From positions 1-64,000 of the forward strand of contig NZ_KB895424.1 in NCBI RefSeq assembly GCF_000374845.1: DNA of 64,000 nucleotides. Reading direction: 5' to 3'. A program made the translations under genes and the position numbers. The DNA comes from Paenibacillus terrigena DSM 21567 (GTDB lineage: Bacteria > Bacillota > Bacilli > Paenibacillales > Paenibacillaceae). Below, piece by piece: positions 9,072 through 19,160 of this stretch. Under the pieces are notes generated by a model. That model ran no database searches. It was not told the DNA's origin and was given only the letters and a program-made list of their open reading frames with translations. Within the stretch, counting starts at the first letter, position 1, and every line of letters starts with the position of its first letter.

Positions 9072-9995
9072 ATGAAGTGGAAAATAGGGCTGCTAGGGGC
9101 AGTCATGTTGATGATGATCGAATTGCTTGGTGGTGGCGGACAGAGAGCGGTGGCGGAACCTAATTCTGTTCCAAACGGAGTTTATTATAAAGATAAAGTC
9201 TTGGTCCTTATGTATCATGAGATTTCGGATAACCCGAAGATCAAATCGATCATTTCGCCGAAGCTATTCAATGATCAGCTGGAAGCCATCGTCAATCGTG
9301 GTTTTCGGGTGATCTCGATGGACGATTATGTTGCGTTTATGTTAGATCATAAACCCGTACCTAATAATGCTGTATTGCTCACTTTTGACGATGGATATGA
9401 GAGCTTCTACACAGAAGTCTATCCGATTCTGAAAAAGCGGCGGCTGACGGCGACCAACTTCGTCATCGTCTCATCGATTGATAACCCAAAGCATGTAGGA
9501 CGTCCAAAGTTATCATGGGATCAAATGAAGGAAATGAAAGCAGGCGGGATGAGCTTCTTCAATCACACGTTTGATTCCCATCAATATGGTCCTTATAATG
9601 CGAAGGGTGATATGAAGCCTGTGCTGTCCAAACGTCTTTATTTGAAAGACTATAAGCGTATTGAGACAAAAGAGGAGTTCACGCTTCGCGTTACGAAGGA
9701 TCTGACTTTATCGGAGCGGGTGTTGCGTCAAAAGCTTGGAAATACGTATGGTGTGTTGGCTTTCCCTTATGGTGCATATCGTCCTGAAGTCATACAAGTT
9801 GCTAAGAAGACGGATATCCCGCTCATGTTCACCGTAAATGCGGGTATCAATACACGTGCGGATCGTATCGGGTATCGGTTGAATGCAGGGAATCAGAAGA
9901 TGAATCCGGATAAGCTGATTCAGTTGATGGAGCATCAGGGAAGACGGCAGGATATTCACCCACTGACACCTTATTCCATGCTGCCAACCGTATAG
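9072..9995 (+). CDS. secreted polysaccharide deacetylase
   Basis: Extracytoplasmic NodB-domain (CE4) deacetylase, likely acting on peptidoglycan or another N-acetylated glycan. A signal peptide (IGLLGAVMLMMIELLGGGG) covers about residues 5-25. The NodB motifs follow: VLMYHEIS near 45, catalytic-base and metal motif TFDDGYES near 105, metal His pair in FFNHTFDSHQY near 165, AFPYGAYRP near 227. ATG 9072 is preferred because GGGGAGG lies 11 nt upstream; TTG 9063 and TTG 9036 are in frame but less well placed. It is a single-gene unit between two terminators. Confidence 0.88.
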   Translation: MKWKIGLLGAVMLMMIELLGGGGQRAVAEPNSVPNGVYYKDKVLVLMYHEISDNPKIKSIISPKLFNDQLEAIVNRGFRVISMDDYVAFMLDHKPVPNNAVLLTFDDGYESFYTEVYPILKKRRLTATNFVIVSSIDNPKHVGRPKLSWDQMKEMKAGGMSFFNHTFDSHQYGPYNAKGDMKPVLSKRLYLKDYKRIETKEEFTLRVTKDLTLSERVLRQKLGNTYGVLAFPYGAYRPEVIQVAKKTDIPLMFTVNAGINTRADRIGYRLNAGNQKMNPDKLIQLMEHQGRRQDIHPLTPYSMLPTV

Positions 9996-10014
9996 CATTT
10001 GCTCTACAGCATAT

Positions 10015-10062
10015 AAAGCCCAGCGGCTTTCATGGTTGAACATGAAGGTCGCTGGGCTTTGT
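10015..10062 (+). terminator. intrinsic terminator after the deacetylase gene
   Basis: Long stem AAAGCCCAGCGGC / GTCGCTGGGCTTT, loop of about 20 nt, followed by TTGTTG. Confidence 0.85.
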
Positions 10063-10196
10063 TGTGTTTCTCATGAAGAGTGATGAGATTCACGTTGTCA
10101 CTATCCTTCCGTAAATAGCTGAAATTGTGACATGAATGGGACGAGTTCGGTTAATTCTGGTAAAATAAATAGGAAGTCGAATTAGGATGTTGGTGA

Positions 10197-10225
10197 TTGA
10201 CGTGGGGTATGGATCATGTTAACAT
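10197..10225 (+). promoter_or_regulatory. promoter of the his operon
   Basis: TTGACG (10197-10202), exactly 17 bp, TAACAT (10220-10225). A start near 10232 would give a leader of about 70 nt before hisZ. The -10 box sits inside the palindrome 10212-10229. Confidence 0.65.
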
Positions 10226-10229
10226 GATC
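10212..10229. promoter_or_regulatory. 18-bp perfect palindrome over the his -10 box (putative operator)
   Basis: GATCATGTTAACATGATC is a perfect inverted repeat covering the -10 hexamer of the his promoter, as expected for a repressor site. Its centre GTTAAC is also the centre of the E. coli trp operator, so a TrpR-superfamily repressor is a possible reader; this is inference. No T-box or leader peptide is visible. Confidence 0.6.
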
Positions 10230-10243
10230 AATAATCTTTAATT

Positions 10244-10268
10244 TGGTAGCATGCTACCATGGTAGCAC
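10244..10268. promoter_or_regulatory. second palindrome in the his leader with a third half-site
   Basis: TGGTAGCATGCTACCA (10244-10259) is a perfect 16-bp palindrome, followed at once by another TGGTAGCA (10260-10267). The half-site TGGTAGC thus occurs three times just upstream of hisZ. It could be a second operator or a leader hairpin. Confidence 0.5.
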
Positions 10269-10303
10269 ATTACTTTACTAAAGTATCATTCGAGGTGGAT
10301 GGA

Positions 10304-11419
10304 ATGTCAAAGCCTAAAGTATTCGAAAAACCTGTAGGTGTCAAAGATTATTTGCCGCATGCGGTATCCAAGCTGCGCACGATTGAGCGAAATGTACTAG
10401 ATTGTATGGGACGCTGGGGATATCGGCAAATTTTGACGCCAACGATTGAATATTACGATACAGTCGGTGTTGCAAGTGCTACATCGGATCATAAGCTGTT
10501 CAAGCTGTTAAATAATCGGGGTACTGCACTCGTATTGCGTTCGGATATGACGGCCCCGATCGCGCGTGTTGTCTCATCTTTATTAAAGGATGAAGCTTTT
10601 CCGATTCGGTTGTCGTATCACTCCAATGTGTTCCGGACGATTGAAGAGGAAGCGGGACGAGAAGCGGAATTTTTCCAGACGGGTGTGGAGCTCGTCGGTG
10701 ATGCATCTGCTGAGGCGGATGCGGAAGTCGTGGCGCTTGCTATCGCCTCACTACAGGCTGCAGGGGTCGCGCAGTTTAAATTTGCTATGGGACATGTCGG
10801 TTTCTTAAATGGCCTATTCGATGAAGTGCTGCATGGCCGCAGCGAGGATCAAGAAACATTGAAGTTCTGCTTGTTGAGCCGAGACTATGTCGGATATCGG
10901 GAACGTATTCGCGAGTGGGGGCTTGATGCAGCGGAACAACAGAAGCTGGAAGGGATTCTAAGACTCCGTGGAGGCAAAGAGATATGCGAACAGGCTCTGC
11001 AATTAACTGGAGACGAGCAGACACGGGCTTCGATTGAACATTTGTTGGAGGTTTGGGAAGCGCTGGAAGCTTATGGTGTAAGTCAACATGTCCTTTTGGA
11101 TCTGACGATGATTGGGGATTTCTCTTATTATACGGGGATGACATTTGAAGGTTATGCACTGGAGTTAGGTTCACCTGTCTGCAGCGGCGGGCGCTACGAC
11201 AATCTGTTGCAACAGTTCGGACGTCCTGCTCCGGCCACAGGGTTCGCATTAAAGACGACACGGATTCTTGATGTCGTGGGCGATGAGGATCAAGAGCAGA
11301 TAGCAGTTATGACGCTAAATTATACCTCGCAGAATCGTGCGCAAATATTCCAAGAGGCACGTGCACTGCGGGAGGCGGGAAATTGTGTTGTTACGAGATA
11401 CGTAGAGGAGGATGTCTGA
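10304..11419 (+). CDS. hisZ: ATP phosphoribosyltransferase regulatory subunit HisZ
   Basis: Histidyl-tRNA-synthetase-like subunit that makes the short-form HisG active and sensitive to histidine. 371 residues from ATG 10304 (GAGGTGGA 6-8 nt upstream; ATG 10259 lies inside the leader palindrome and lacks a site). Class II synthetase-like core: [12 protein letters not shown] near 5-16, motif-2-like [12 protein letters not shown] near 75, FYHSNVFR-like region near 103, and [13 protein letters not shown] near 300. It is shorter than a true HisRS and lacks an anticodon-binding domain. It overlaps hisG by 1 nt (TGATG). Confidence 0.94.
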   Translation: MSKPKVFEKPVGVKDYLPHAVSKLRTIERNVLDCMGRWGYRQILTPTIEYYDTVGVASATSDHKLFKLLNNRGTALVLRSDMTAPIARVVSSLLKDEAFPIRLSYHSNVFRTIEEEAGREAEFFQTGVELVGDASAEADAEVVALAIASLQAAGVAQFKFAMGHVGFLNGLFDEVLHGRSEDQETLKFCLLSRDYVGYRERIREWGLDAAEQQKLEGILRLRGGKEICEQALQLTGDEQTRASIEHLLEVWEALEAYGVSQHVLLDLTMIGDFSYYTGMTFEGYALELGSPVCSGGRYDNLLQQFGRPAPATGFALKTTRILDVVGDEDQEQIAVMTLNYTSQNRAQIFQEARALREAGNCVVTRYVEEDV

Positions 11420-12054
11420 TGCGGGATACGTTAAAAGTAGCGATGCCCAAAGGGCGTATCTATAAGCAGGCTTCTGCCCTATTCCGTGAAGCGGGGTTGC
11501 CAATCTCGACGGATTTCGATGATACGCGCAAGCTGATTATTGAGCTGCCGGAAGCGAATATGGAGTTCATTATGGCCAAACCAGTCGATGTGCCGACCTA
11601 CGTTGAATACGGGGTCGCGGATATCGGTATCGTTGGCAAAGACGTCCTCATGGAGGAGAACAAAGATGTCTACGAACTGCTTGATCTCGGGATTGCACCT
11701 TGCCGGATGTCTGTGATTGGACTACCTGATTGGAAACCGGTGATTCACCCGCGTGTCGCGACGAAGTATCCGAATGTTGCTTCGCAATATTTCCGTGAAC
11801 TCGGGCAGCAGGTGGATGTGATTAAGCTGAACGGATCCATTGAGCTTGCGCCGCTGATCGGGCTTGCCGATCGCATTGTGGATATGGTCGAGACGGGGCA
11901 GACGCTTCGGGATAACGGACTGGTGGAGATGGAGCAAATCTTCAGTATTACAAGCCGATTGATTGCGAACCGAGTAAGTTATCGGATGAAGAATGATGCG
12001 ATTCAGGGACTCTGTGATCAATTGCAGAAAGTGATTCCGGACGTATCGAAATGA
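11419..12054 (+). CDS. hisG: ATP phosphoribosyltransferase, short form HisG
   Basis: Catalyses the first step of histidine synthesis, ATP + PRPP to phosphoribosyl-ATP. 211 residues, the short form lacking the C-terminal regulatory domain, which is why hisZ is present. [13 protein letters not shown] is near 5-17; the PRPP/ligand region [13 protein letters not shown] is near 60; [27 protein letters not shown] near 136 is the family signature region. GAGGAGG lies 7 nt before ATG 11419. Confidence 0.96.
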   Translation: MRDTLKVAMPKGRIYKQASALFREAGLPISTDFDDTRKLIIELPEANMEFIMAKPVDVPTYVEYGVADIGIVGKDVLMEENKDVYELLDLGIAPCRMSVIGLPDWKPVIHPRVATKYPNVASQYFRELGQQVDVIKLNGSIELAPLIGLADRIVDMVETGQTLRDNGLVEMEQIFSITSRLIANRVSYRMKNDAIQGLCDQLQKVIPDVSK

Positions 12055-12118
12055 AATCGTATCAGATGAATGGACAAATAGTTGAATCAGGTTAGAAATG
12101 TGGGGAGGGTTGATGTTC

Positions 12119-13411
12119 ATGCGTATTGTACCTGCAAGTGAATTCTCGCTGCAGCGAGAAGTAGAGTATGGGTCGCCGGAACAGAATCAGAGTGTAAAGT
12201 CGATTGTGGAACGTGTGAAACGGGAAGGAGACGCAGCATTGCTGCGTTATACGGCGGAACATGACCGTGTGCAATTGCAATCATCGCAGCTTCGTGTGAC
12301 AGAAGATGAGATTCAAGCTGCATATAGCCGAGTGGAAGCATCGTTTGTTACGGTGATTCGTAAAGCGGCTGATAATATTCGAGTCTATCACGAGAAACAA
12401 AAACGGACATCTTGGTTCGATCTGCAGCCAGATGGTACGATGCTCGGACAGATTATCAGACCGCTTCGTCGAGTCGGGGTGTACGTGCCGGGCGGGAAAG
12501 CGGCTTATCCTTCCTCCGTACTCATGAACGTCATCCCAGCGCAGGTCGCGGGTGTACCAGAGATTGTGATGGTAACACCGCCAGCTACAGGTGGCAAGGA
12601 AGGGATTGATCCATATATTCTGGTCGCAGCGGCTGAAGCGGGCGTGAAGGAGCTCTATCGGGTTGGCGGTGCACAGGCAATTGCTGCCCTGGCATATGGA
12701 ACGGAGACGATTGCGCCGGTCGATAAAATTTGCGGGCCGGGAAATATTTACGTCGCACTCGCGAAACGTGAAGTGTATGGGGCTGTCGATATTGACAGTA
12801 TGGCAGGACCCAGTGAAATCGCCGTGCTCGCAGATGAGTCGGCAGATGCGGCTTATGTCGCAGCTGATTTGCTATCCCAAGCGGAGCATGATGAGATGGC
12901 ATCTGCCATTCTCGTGACGACCTCAATGGCGATGGCGGAAGCGGTGTCGCGTGAAGTAGCGCGGCAAGTGGCAGAGCTCCCGCGGCGCTCGATCGCACAG
13001 GCTTCCATCGATCAATATGGAGCCATAATCGTTGTGGGTTCCATTGAAGAGGGGATCCACGTGATCAACCGAATTGCACCGGAGCATTTGGAAGTGATGG
13101 TTGAAGAACCAATGCGATATCTGGGGCTGATCGAGAATGCCGGGGCTATCTTCCTCGGACCTTACAGCTCGGAACCTGTCGGCGATTATTTGGCGGGACC
13201 GAACCACATCATTCCGACGAATGGCACGGCTAGATACTCTTCTCCGGTTGATGTCGATGACTTTATCAAGAAATCGAGTCTCATTCATTATAGCAAGGAA
13301 GCGCTGCTCGCCAATGGTGCGACCATTATGGAGCTGGCGCGACATGAAGGTTTAGAAGGGCATGCGAGAGCGATACAAATTCGGCTAGAAAAGGAAGGGT
13401 ATTCACAATGA
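12119..13411 (+). CDS. hisD: histidinol dehydrogenase
   Basis: Zn-dependent NAD enzyme that oxidises L-histidinol to L-histidine in two steps, the end of the pathway. About 430 residues, normal length. Signature regions: [17 protein letters not shown] near 117-133, [15 protein letters not shown] near 223, [15 protein letters not shown] near 248 (metal-ligand QxEH), [24 protein letters not shown] near 345. Start choice: GGGGAGGG at 12102 is 10 nt from ATG 12119 and 4 nt from ATG 12113, so both are possible. A 64-bp spacer follows hisG; it overlaps hisB by 4 nt. Confidence 0.96.
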   Translation: MRIVPASEFSLQREVEYGSPEQNQSVKSIVERVKREGDAALLRYTAEHDRVQLQSSQLRVTEDEIQAAYSRVEASFVTVIRKAADNIRVYHEKQKRTSWFDLQPDGTMLGQIIRPLRRVGVYVPGGKAAYPSSVLMNVIPAQVAGVPEIVMVTPPATGGKEGIDPYILVAAAEAGVKELYRVGGAQAIAALAYGTETIAPVDKICGPGNIYVALAKREVYGAVDIDSMAGPSEIAVLADESADAAYVAADLLSQAEHDEMASAILVTTSMAMAEAVSREVARQVAELPRRSIAQASIDQYGAIIVVGSIEEGIHVINRIAPEHLEVMVEEPMRYLGLIENAGAIFLGPYSSEPVGDYLAGPNHIIPTNGTARYSSPVDVDDFIKKSSLIHYSKEALLANGATIMELARHEGLEGHARAIQIRLEKEGYSQ

Positions 13412-14022
13412 AAGATGTAGTGAACGAACAACGTGAAGGGCGTGCATCTAGCGTCGCGCGCAAGACGAATGAGACGGACATTCAATTGGCCTTTAATGTA
13501 GACGGTACGGGGATTTCTGAAATTGAGACAGATGTGCCGTTCTTGAACCATATGCTTGATCTATTCACGAAGCATGGACAATTCGATCTGAACGTCGTTG
13601 CTCGCGGCGACGTGGATATCGATGATCACCATACGGTTGAGGATATCGGCATCTGTCTGGGACAGACCATTCAGGAAGCGCTCGGCGATAAGAAAGGGAT
13701 CAAGCGTTACGCATCGGTCTTCGTTCCGATGGACGAAGCGCTCGCGCAAGTCGTAATTGATCTGAGCAACCGTCCGCATTTCGAATATCGTGCACAGTAT
13801 CCATCGCAGCAAGTCGGCAGCTTCTCGACGGAGCTCGTACATGAGTTTTTGTGGAAGCTCGCGCTTGAAGCGCGCATGACGCTGCACGTTATCGTTCACT
13901 ACGGTCAGAACACGCATCACATGATTGAAGCGATCTTCAAAGCGCTGGGACGTGCCCTTGATGAAGCGACAAGCATTGATCCGCGAGTGCAGGGGGTTCC
14001 TTCGACGAAAGGAGTGCTGTAA
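13408..14022 (+). CDS. hisB: imidazoleglycerol-phosphate dehydratase
   Basis: Mn-dependent dehydratase making imidazole-acetol phosphate. 204 residues, monofunctional form. Metal-binding motifs: [13 protein letters not shown] near 48, [11 protein letters not shown] near 71, and [11 protein letters not shown] with [21 protein letters not shown] near 165. ATGA overlap with hisD; AAGGAAGGG upstream of the start. Confidence 0.96.
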   Translation: MKDVVNEQREGRASSVARKTNETDIQLAFNVDGTGISEIETDVPFLNHMLDLFTKHGQFDLNVVARGDVDIDDHHTVEDIGICLGQTIQEALGDKKGIKRYASVFVPMDEALAQVVIDLSNRPHFEYRAQYPSQQVGSFSTELVHEFLWKLALEARMTLHVIVHYGQNTHHMIEAIFKALGRALDEATSIDPRVQGVPSTKGVL

Positions 14023-14024
14023 GC

Positions 14025-14660
14025 ATGACGACGATCGCGATTGTAGACTATGGCATGGGCAACCTGCACAGCGTTGCCAAGGCCGTGGAGCGCCTCGGTG
14101 CTGAGGCGCTCATCACGAGCGACGCGGCCGCCATCCTCGCGGCGGACGCGGTGATCCTGCCCGGCGTCGGCGCGTTCGGCGACGCCATGGCTTGTCTGCG
14201 CGACACCGGCCTCGGCGCGGTGGTCGCGCAAGCAGCGGCGGCAAATGCCAAGCCATTGCTCGGCATTTGCCTGGGCATGCAGCTGCTCTTCGCGCGCAGC
14301 GAAGAGCACGGCGACCACGAGGGCCTCGGGCTGCTGCCCGGCCGCGTGGTGCGGTTCCAGGGCGGCACATACAAGGTGCCGCATATGGGGTGGAACCAGC
14401 TGCAGGTGCAGCAGCCGGACAGCCCGCTGTTCACAGGCCTCGAAGAAGGCCATGTGTACTTCGTGCACTCATATCACGTGCAGCCGGAGCGGGCGACGGA
14501 CTTGCTTGCAACAACCTCGTACGGCGGCGGCCCTGTGACGGCGATTGTTGGCCGAGACAATGTGTACGGCATGCAGTTCCACCCCGAGAAGAGCGGAGAA
14601 TTCGGTATGCAGCTGCTCAGTAACTTCTTGAAGCTTGCGGCAGGTACGGTACACGTATAG
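14025..14660 (+). CDS. hisH: imidazole glycerol phosphate synthase, glutaminase subunit
   Basis: Class I glutamine amidotransferase that feeds ammonia to HisF. 211 residues: IVDYGMGNLHSVAKA near 5-19, oxyanion strand region PGVGAFGDAM near 47, nucleophile Cys in LGICLGMQLLF near 82, catalytic His and Glu in GMQFHPEKSGEFG near 187. Base composition is unlike the neighbours: 47 of 60 bases in 14161-14220 are G or C, and third positions are overwhelmingly G/C through the first two thirds, against 27 of 60 in 15061-15120 of hisA. The last 130 bp return towards normal. Replacement by recombination with a high-G+C source is possible. It is followed by a 357-bp spacer instead of the expected tight link to hisA. 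Confidence 0.95.
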   Translation: MTTIAIVDYGMGNLHSVAKAVERLGAEALITSDAAAILAADAVILPGVGAFGDAMACLRDTGLGAVVAQAAAANAKPLLGICLGMQLLFARSEEHGDHEGLGLLPGRVVRFQGGTYKVPHMGWNQLQVQQPDSPLFTGLEEGHVYFVHSYHVQPERATDLLATTSYGGGPVTAIVGRDNVYGMQFHPEKSGEFGMQLLSNFLKLAAGTVHV

Positions 14661-15017
14661 GACATTTTCCAATTCCATCCTTTTTGGGATGGTTGGAATA
14701 GGGTGCGCACGTTAGCGGAGTGCCTAGGTTGGAATCCATACATTATATAGCTCGAATTAGCTTATTTCTGTCGTCTATGTTGGATTCCATGCAGGATAGA
14801 CGGCAGGAATCGCTCGATTTGAGCCATTACGCTCCAAAGTTAATGGATATATCCAGTATAGCGAGCTTCTTACGGCATTCGGGACAGAAGTTAATGCAAA
14901 AATCCATGATGGGTAATGCGTGGCGATAGCTGGTGCTATGACCATCGTTGGATGCAAAGGTTCGAGTGGATCTTACTGGGGTTTGGCATTCATCTCAATA
15001 TGGAGGAGAACGAATTT
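14661..15017. other. 357-bp non-coding spacer splitting the his operon
   Basis: No convincing gene. A hairpin (TCCAA-TTCCATCC / GGGATGG-TTGGA, 14667-14698) follows hisH but has no T run, so it may reduce rather than stop transcription. The rest contains short self-complementary words (ATGGATATATCCAGTAT near 14842). Open frames here have no ribosome site or recognisable product. It could be a dispersed intergenic repeat, but no second copy was found in the window. Confidence 0.6.
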
Positions 15018-15767
15018 ATGTCATCGTTTATCATATATCCCGCGATTGATATCCGCGGCGGCAAGTGTGTACGCCTGGTACAGGGCGATTACAATCAAGA
15101 GACGATCTACAATGAAAATCCGGTTGAAGTCGCGCAGGAATGGGAAGCAGGCGGTGCCAGCTGGATTCACCTTGTCGATCTCGACGGGGCTAAGGCAGGT
15201 CACCCAGTCAATGACGAGCTCGTTGGCAATATTGCTCGCAGCGTCAATGTACCCGTACAAATCGGCGGCGGGATTCGTACCCTCGCAGATGTAGAACGCT
15301 ACATGGAGCTTGGTGTGTCACGGGTTATTCTCGGCACGGCGGCTATTGAAGATCGTGCGTTCGTGGAAGATGTACTCGCGAAGTACGGCGATAAGGTCGC
15401 CATCGGCATCGATGCGCGTGACGGTCTGGTTGCGACCCGCGGATGGCTTGAGACGTCGGAAGTTCGTGCTGAGGATCTAGCGGTAGAGCTGGCAGCCAAA
15501 GGTGCGAAGACCTTCATCTTCACGGACATTTCCCGTGATGGCATGATGGGCGGACCGAATACGGAAGCGATCGCGAACCTCGCTCGCATCTCCGGTCAGA
15601 CGGTGATTGCGTCTGGTGGCGTCAGCCAAATGAGCGATTTGACCCGTCTAGCGGGACATGTGAATGAAGGGGTCGGCGGAGCCATCGTAGGCAAAGCACT
15701 CTATATCGGCAATATCGACTTGGCGCAAGCGATTGAAGAAATTCGCAATGTAACCGCGCCGAACTAA
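15018..15767 (+). CDS. hisA: phosphoribosylformimino-AICAR phosphate isomerase
   Basis: TIM-barrel isomerase turning ProFAR into PRFAR. 249 residues. Catalytic Asp in [14 protein letters not shown] (near 8) and in the C-half [13 protein letters not shown] (near 175); phosphate-binding QIGGGIR near 80 and ASGGVS near 198, reflecting the two half-barrels. GGAGGAG lies 9 nt before ATG 15018; an in-frame ATG at 14916 would add 34 residues unlike the family. Confidence 0.96.
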   Translation: MSSFIIYPAIDIRGGKCVRLVQGDYNQETIYNENPVEVAQEWEAGGASWIHLVDLDGAKAGHPVNDELVGNIARSVNVPVQIGGGIRTLADVERYMELGVSRVILGTAAIEDRAFVEDVLAKYGDKVAIGIDARDGLVATRGWLETSEVRAEDLAVELAAKGAKTFIFTDISRDGMMGGPNTEAIANLARISGQTVIASGGVSQMSDLTRLAGHVNEGVGGAIVGKALYIGNIDLAQAIEEIRNVTAPN

Positions 15768-15780
15768 GGAGGAGAGATCG

Positions 15781-16539
15781 ATGCTAGCCAAACGAATTAT
15801 TCCTTGCTTAGATGTGAAGGATGGACGCGTGGTCAAAGGCGTGAACTTCGTCAATCTGCGCGATGCAGGCGATCCCGTGGAACTCGCAGCACTGTATGAT
15901 CGTGAAGGTGCGGATGAGGTCGTATTTCTGGACATCTCGGCATCTGTCGAAGGACGTGCGACGATGATCGAAGTCGTTCGTCAGACGGCTGGCGAAATCG
16001 CCATTCCATTCACCGTTGGTGGTGGGATTTCTGAAGTCGACGATATGAAACGGATCCTGCGCGCGGGTGCGGACAAGATTGGCATTAACACAGCGGCAGT
16101 GCGTAATCCGCAGTTAATCTCGGATGGGGCTCGCAAATTCGGCTCCCAATGCATCGTCGTCGCAGTGGATGCGAAGTTCAATGACGCATGGGGCGAGTGG
16201 GAAGTGTATACCCATGGCGGACGGACGCCAAGCGGCCTGAAGGCACTTGATTGGGTGCGTGAAGCGGAGCGGCTTGGTGCAGGCGAAATTCTGCTAACGA
16301 GTATGGATGCCGATGGTACGAAGGATGGGTTCGATATCCGCTTAACCCGAGCGGTATCCGAATCAATCGGAATCCCGGTGATCGCTTCTGGCGGTGCAGG
16401 GCGTAAGGAACATTTCTATGATGTATTTACCGAAGGGAAGGCGGATGCAGGACTTGCCGCAACCATTTTTCACTATAAAGAAATGACGATTCAGGAAGTA
16501 AAGGACGATTTGAAGGGGAAAGGGGTGGAGATTCGATGA
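15781..16539 (+). CDS. hisF: imidazole glycerol phosphate synthase, cyclase subunit
   Basis: TIM-barrel partner of HisH making imidazole glycerol phosphate and AICAR. 252 residues. [19 protein letters not shown] at the N-terminus holds the catalytic Asp; [11 protein letters not shown] near 78, VVAVDAKF near 127, [14 protein letters not shown] near 171, and IASGGAG near 201. GGAGGAGA precedes the ATG, 13 bp after hisA. The stop overlaps the hisIE start (ATGA). Confidence 0.97.
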   Translation: MLAKRIIPCLDVKDGRVVKGVNFVNLRDAGDPVELAALYDREGADEVVFLDISASVEGRATMIEVVRQTAGEIAIPFTVGGGISEVDDMKRILRAGADKIGINTAAVRNPQLISDGARKFGSQCIVVAVDAKFNDAWGEWEVYTHGGRTPSGLKALDWVREAERLGAGEILLTSMDADGTKDGFDIRLTRAVSESIGIPVIASGGAGRKEHFYDVFTEGKADAGLAATIFHYKEMTIQEVKDDLKGKGVEIR

Positions 16540-17255
16540 CACAATCACAGGCGCAAGCCGATAACCTACTTAATTTAGAAGAATTATCCGCCAAGCTCAA
16601 ATGGGATGCATCCGGTTTGATCCCTGCAGTCGTACAGGATTACAGTAGCAAAGAAGTATTGATGCTGGCCTACATGAACCGCGAATCCCTGCAATTGTCG
16701 GCTGAGTCCGGCGAGACGTGGTTCTGGAGCCGATCCCGCCAGGAGCTGTGGCATAAAGGCGCAACCTCCGGTCATACGCAGCGTATCAAGTCGATGCACT
16801 ATGATTGTGACGGCGATACATTGCTTGTACGTGTTGAACAACAGGGACCGGCTTGTCATACTGGGAAGTACAGCTGCTTCTTCAACGAAATCCCTACGGC
16901 AACGGTGCAGGATGATAGCCAAGTGCTAGAAGTCTCTGGGGCAGATCGATTCGCGGTCTTGTCGAAGCTCGATCAGACGATTGCAGAACGGTATGCGGAA
17001 CGACCAGAGGGTGCCTATACGACGTATTTATTCGACAAGGGTCTGGATAAGATCCTGAAGAAGATCGGCGAAGAGTCTGCCGAAGTGCTCATTGCCGCGA
17101 AGAACAACGACAGGGAAGAGCTAAGCGCGGAAGCGGGCGATCTCATCTATCATCTCATGGTACTCCTCCGGGCGCAGAACATGCCGATCGATGATGTGCT
17201 GCACGTATTGGAGCAACGCCATTATTCATCCGACATCAAAAATAAAACCAAATAA
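16536..17255 (+). CDS. hisI: bifunctional phosphoribosyl-AMP cyclohydrolase / phosphoribosyl-ATP pyrophosphatase
   Basis: Fused HisI-HisE protein carrying out steps two and three of the pathway. HisI domain about 15-130: [53 protein letters not shown] with the Zn-binding Cys residues. HisE domain about 145-239: SYTTYLF-like region then [19 protein letters not shown] and [12 protein letters not shown], the MazG-type Mg-binding helices. 239 residues, usual for the fusion. 4-nt overlap with hisF. Confidence 0.96.
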   Translation: MTQSQAQADNLLNLEELSAKLKWDASGLIPAVVQDYSSKEVLMLAYMNRESLQLSAESGETWFWSRSRQELWHKGATSGHTQRIKSMHYDCDGDTLLVRVEQQGPACHTGKYSCFFNEIPTATVQDDSQVLEVSGADRFAVLSKLDQTIAERYAERPEGAYTTYLFDKGLDKILKKIGEESAEVLIAAKNNDREELSAEAGDLIYHLMVLLRAQNMPIDDVLHVLEQRHYSSDIKNKTK

Positions 17256-17272
17256 AGAGAGGCCGATACCTT

Positions 17273-18097
17273 ATGCGGATCGATTACCATACCCACCATG
17301 CCCGTTGCGGGCATGCTGTTGGCGAACTCGAAGATTACATTCTTCGCGGAATAGAAATCGGGATGCAGCAGATCGGCCTTTCCGATCATATGCCGCTCCT
17401 TCACGTGGACCCTGCCACGTATTATCCCGAAATGGCAATGCCGATGGAAGAGCTGCCTCGCTATGTTGAGGAATGCTTCCTATTAAGAGAGAAATATAAA
17501 TCCCTGATCGATGTCCGGATCGGGATGGAAGCCGATTATATTGAAGGTTATGAGGAACAGATCGAGAAGATTATTCAGACGTACCCTTGGGATTATGTCA
17601 TCGGCTCTGTTCATTTCCTTGGGGAATGGGATATCTCAGACCACCGTCAGACACACGGCTGGGAAGGCCGCGATCGTCTTGCCGTGTATGCTCAGTATTA
17701 TGATGCGATTGAGAAAGCAATTCGTACAGGATTCTATGATTACATCGGACACATCGATGTCATTAAGCGGTTCGGCTTCGCCCCTCCTGCGGAGCAAGCC
17801 GCTGAAGTGAGAGCGATGGAAATGTCTGCGCTGAATACGGTTCAAGCCCATAATCTAGCGATCGAGCTGAATGCTTCCGGGCTGCGCATGCCATGTGCAG
17901 AGATGTTCCCTAGCCGACATATGCTCGAAATTTGCTATGACAAAGGCATTCCGCTCACGATCGGTTCGGATTGCCATCAGCCGGAACGGCTTGGCCAATA
18001 TTTGGATCAGGCACGTGCTATGCTCTTTGATATCGGATATAGGGAACTCGCGACTTTTAAGGAACGAAGACGCAACCTAATCCCTTTTCAAACGTAA
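17273..18097 (+). CDS. hisJ: histidinol-phosphatase, PHP family
   Basis: PHP-domain phosphatase that makes histidinol from histidinol phosphate. 274 residues: metal motif DYHTHHARCGHA at 3-14, GLSDHMPL near 40, GMEADYIEG near 81, IGSVHFLG near 107, IGHIDVIKRFG near 155, and IGSDCHQPERLG near 225. Located 17 bp after hisI. With it the cluster lacks only hisC (aminotransferase), which in Firmicutes is often elsewhere. Confidence 0.93.
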   Translation: MRIDYHTHHARCGHAVGELEDYILRGIEIGMQQIGLSDHMPLLHVDPATYYPEMAMPMEELPRYVEECFLLREKYKSLIDVRIGMEADYIEGYEEQIEKIIQTYPWDYVIGSVHFLGEWDISDHRQTHGWEGRDRLAVYAQYYDAIEKAIRTGFYDYIGHIDVIKRFGFAPPAEQAAEVRAMEMSALNTVQAHNLAIELNASGLRMPCAEMFPSRHMLEICYDKGIPLTIGSDCHQPERLGQYLDQARAMLFDIGYRELATFKERRRNLIPFQT

Positions 18098-18209
18098 ATC
18101 AATCCATGTATAATAATAGAACTAGCAATAAGTTACGTCGTTCGACAATGTTCTTGTGATGGTGTCGAGCTCGATTGATGCGTTTTTATTCATATTTCAG
18201 GAGGGTACC

Positions 18210-19160
18210 ATGTCAAGCAATAAGTTACGTGTGTTTTCCGGATCTTCCAATCCGCAACTGGCAGCGAAGATCTGTGCAGATCTAGGCGTAGAGCTCGGAA
18301 ATGTCAAGCTATCTCGATTTAAGAGCGGAGAAATCTATGTTCACTATGAAGAGACGATTCGGAATTGCGATGTGTTTATCGTTCAATCGCTCTCTCATCC
18401 GATTAACGATCATTTCGTAGAGTTACTCGTGATGATCGATGCTGCGAAGCGTGCTTCCGCACGGACGGTCAACATTGTGATGCCTTATTACGGTTATGCA
18501 AGACAAGAACGCAAGGCAGCTCCGCGTGAACCGATCTCTGCGAAGATGGTTGCAGACGTGCTAACGACCGTAGGAGCGAATCGTGTCATTACGATTGATC
18601 TGCATGCACCGGCGATTCAAGGATTCTTCAATATTCCAGTCGACCATTTGACGGCATTAGATCTGATCAGTGAATATCTCCGCAAAGAGAATATCGAGAA
18701 CCCAATTATTGTATCCCCGGATGCAGGACGCGCATCGACAGCTGAGAAGCTTGCCAACCAACTGGACTCCCCTTTTGCCATCATGATTAAGAAACGCCCT
18801 AGCCATAATGAATCCGTCATTACACATGTCATTGGTGATGTGAAAGGCCGCACACCGATTATTATTGAAGATTTGATTGATACCGGAACGACCATCGTTA
18901 ACGTTGTGGAAGGCTTGAAGGAGCGCGGTGCGCATGATGTGTACGTCTGTGCGACACACCCTGTTTTCTCGGGACCTGCCTTACAGCGCCTTGACCATCC
19001 GAATATCCGTGAAGTGGTCGTCACCGACTCCATTATGATCCCGGACAGCCACCCGGCAAGATTCAAAGTGATATCGGTCGCGCCAATGCTCGCTGAAGCG
19101 ATGCGAATTATTACGAATGGCGGGTCCATTAGCACATTGTTCAGAGATGCAGGGATTTGA
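18210..19160 (+). CDS. prs: ribose-phosphate pyrophosphokinase
   Basis: Makes PRPP from ribose-5-phosphate and ATP; PRPP is the HisG substrate. 316 residues from ATG 18210 with AGGAGGGT just upstream. FKSGEIYVHYEETIRNCDVFIVQS near 41, the catalytic loop GYARQERKAAPREPISAKMVA near 100, DLHAPAIQGFFNIPVDHL near 132, and the PRPP site DLIDTGTTIV near 223. Bacillus prs lies with glmU, so this may be a second copy serving the his operon. The 112-bp gap after hisJ shows no clear terminator. Confidence 0.95.
   Translation: MSSNKLRVFSGSSNPQLAAKICADLGVELGNVKLSRFKSGEIYVHYEETIRNCDVFIVQSLSHPINDHFVELLVMIDAAKRASARTVNIVMPYYGYARQERKAAPREPISAKMVADVLTTVGANRVITIDLHAPAIQGFFNIPVDHLTALDLISEYLRKENIENPIIVSPDAGRASTAEKLANQLDSPFAIMIKKRPSHNESVITHVIGDVKGRTPIIIEDLIDTGTTIVNVVEGLKERGAHDVYVCATHPVFSGPALQRLDHPNIREVVVTDSIMIPDSHPARFKVISVAPMLAEAMRIITNGGSISTLFRDAGI

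Noticed and set aside
10062-10303. T-box or riboswitch upstream of hisZ
   Set aside because: No T-box sequence, no terminator/antiterminator pair and too short a leader.
14048-14623. Long open frames on both strands over hisH
   Set aside because: They arise from the high G+C of hisH, which removes stop codons in other frames; none has a ribosome site or family motif, while HisH motifs are complete.
14720-14929. 69-codon frame in the hisH-hisA spacer
   Set aside because: No ribosome site, no motif, composition of non-coding DNA.
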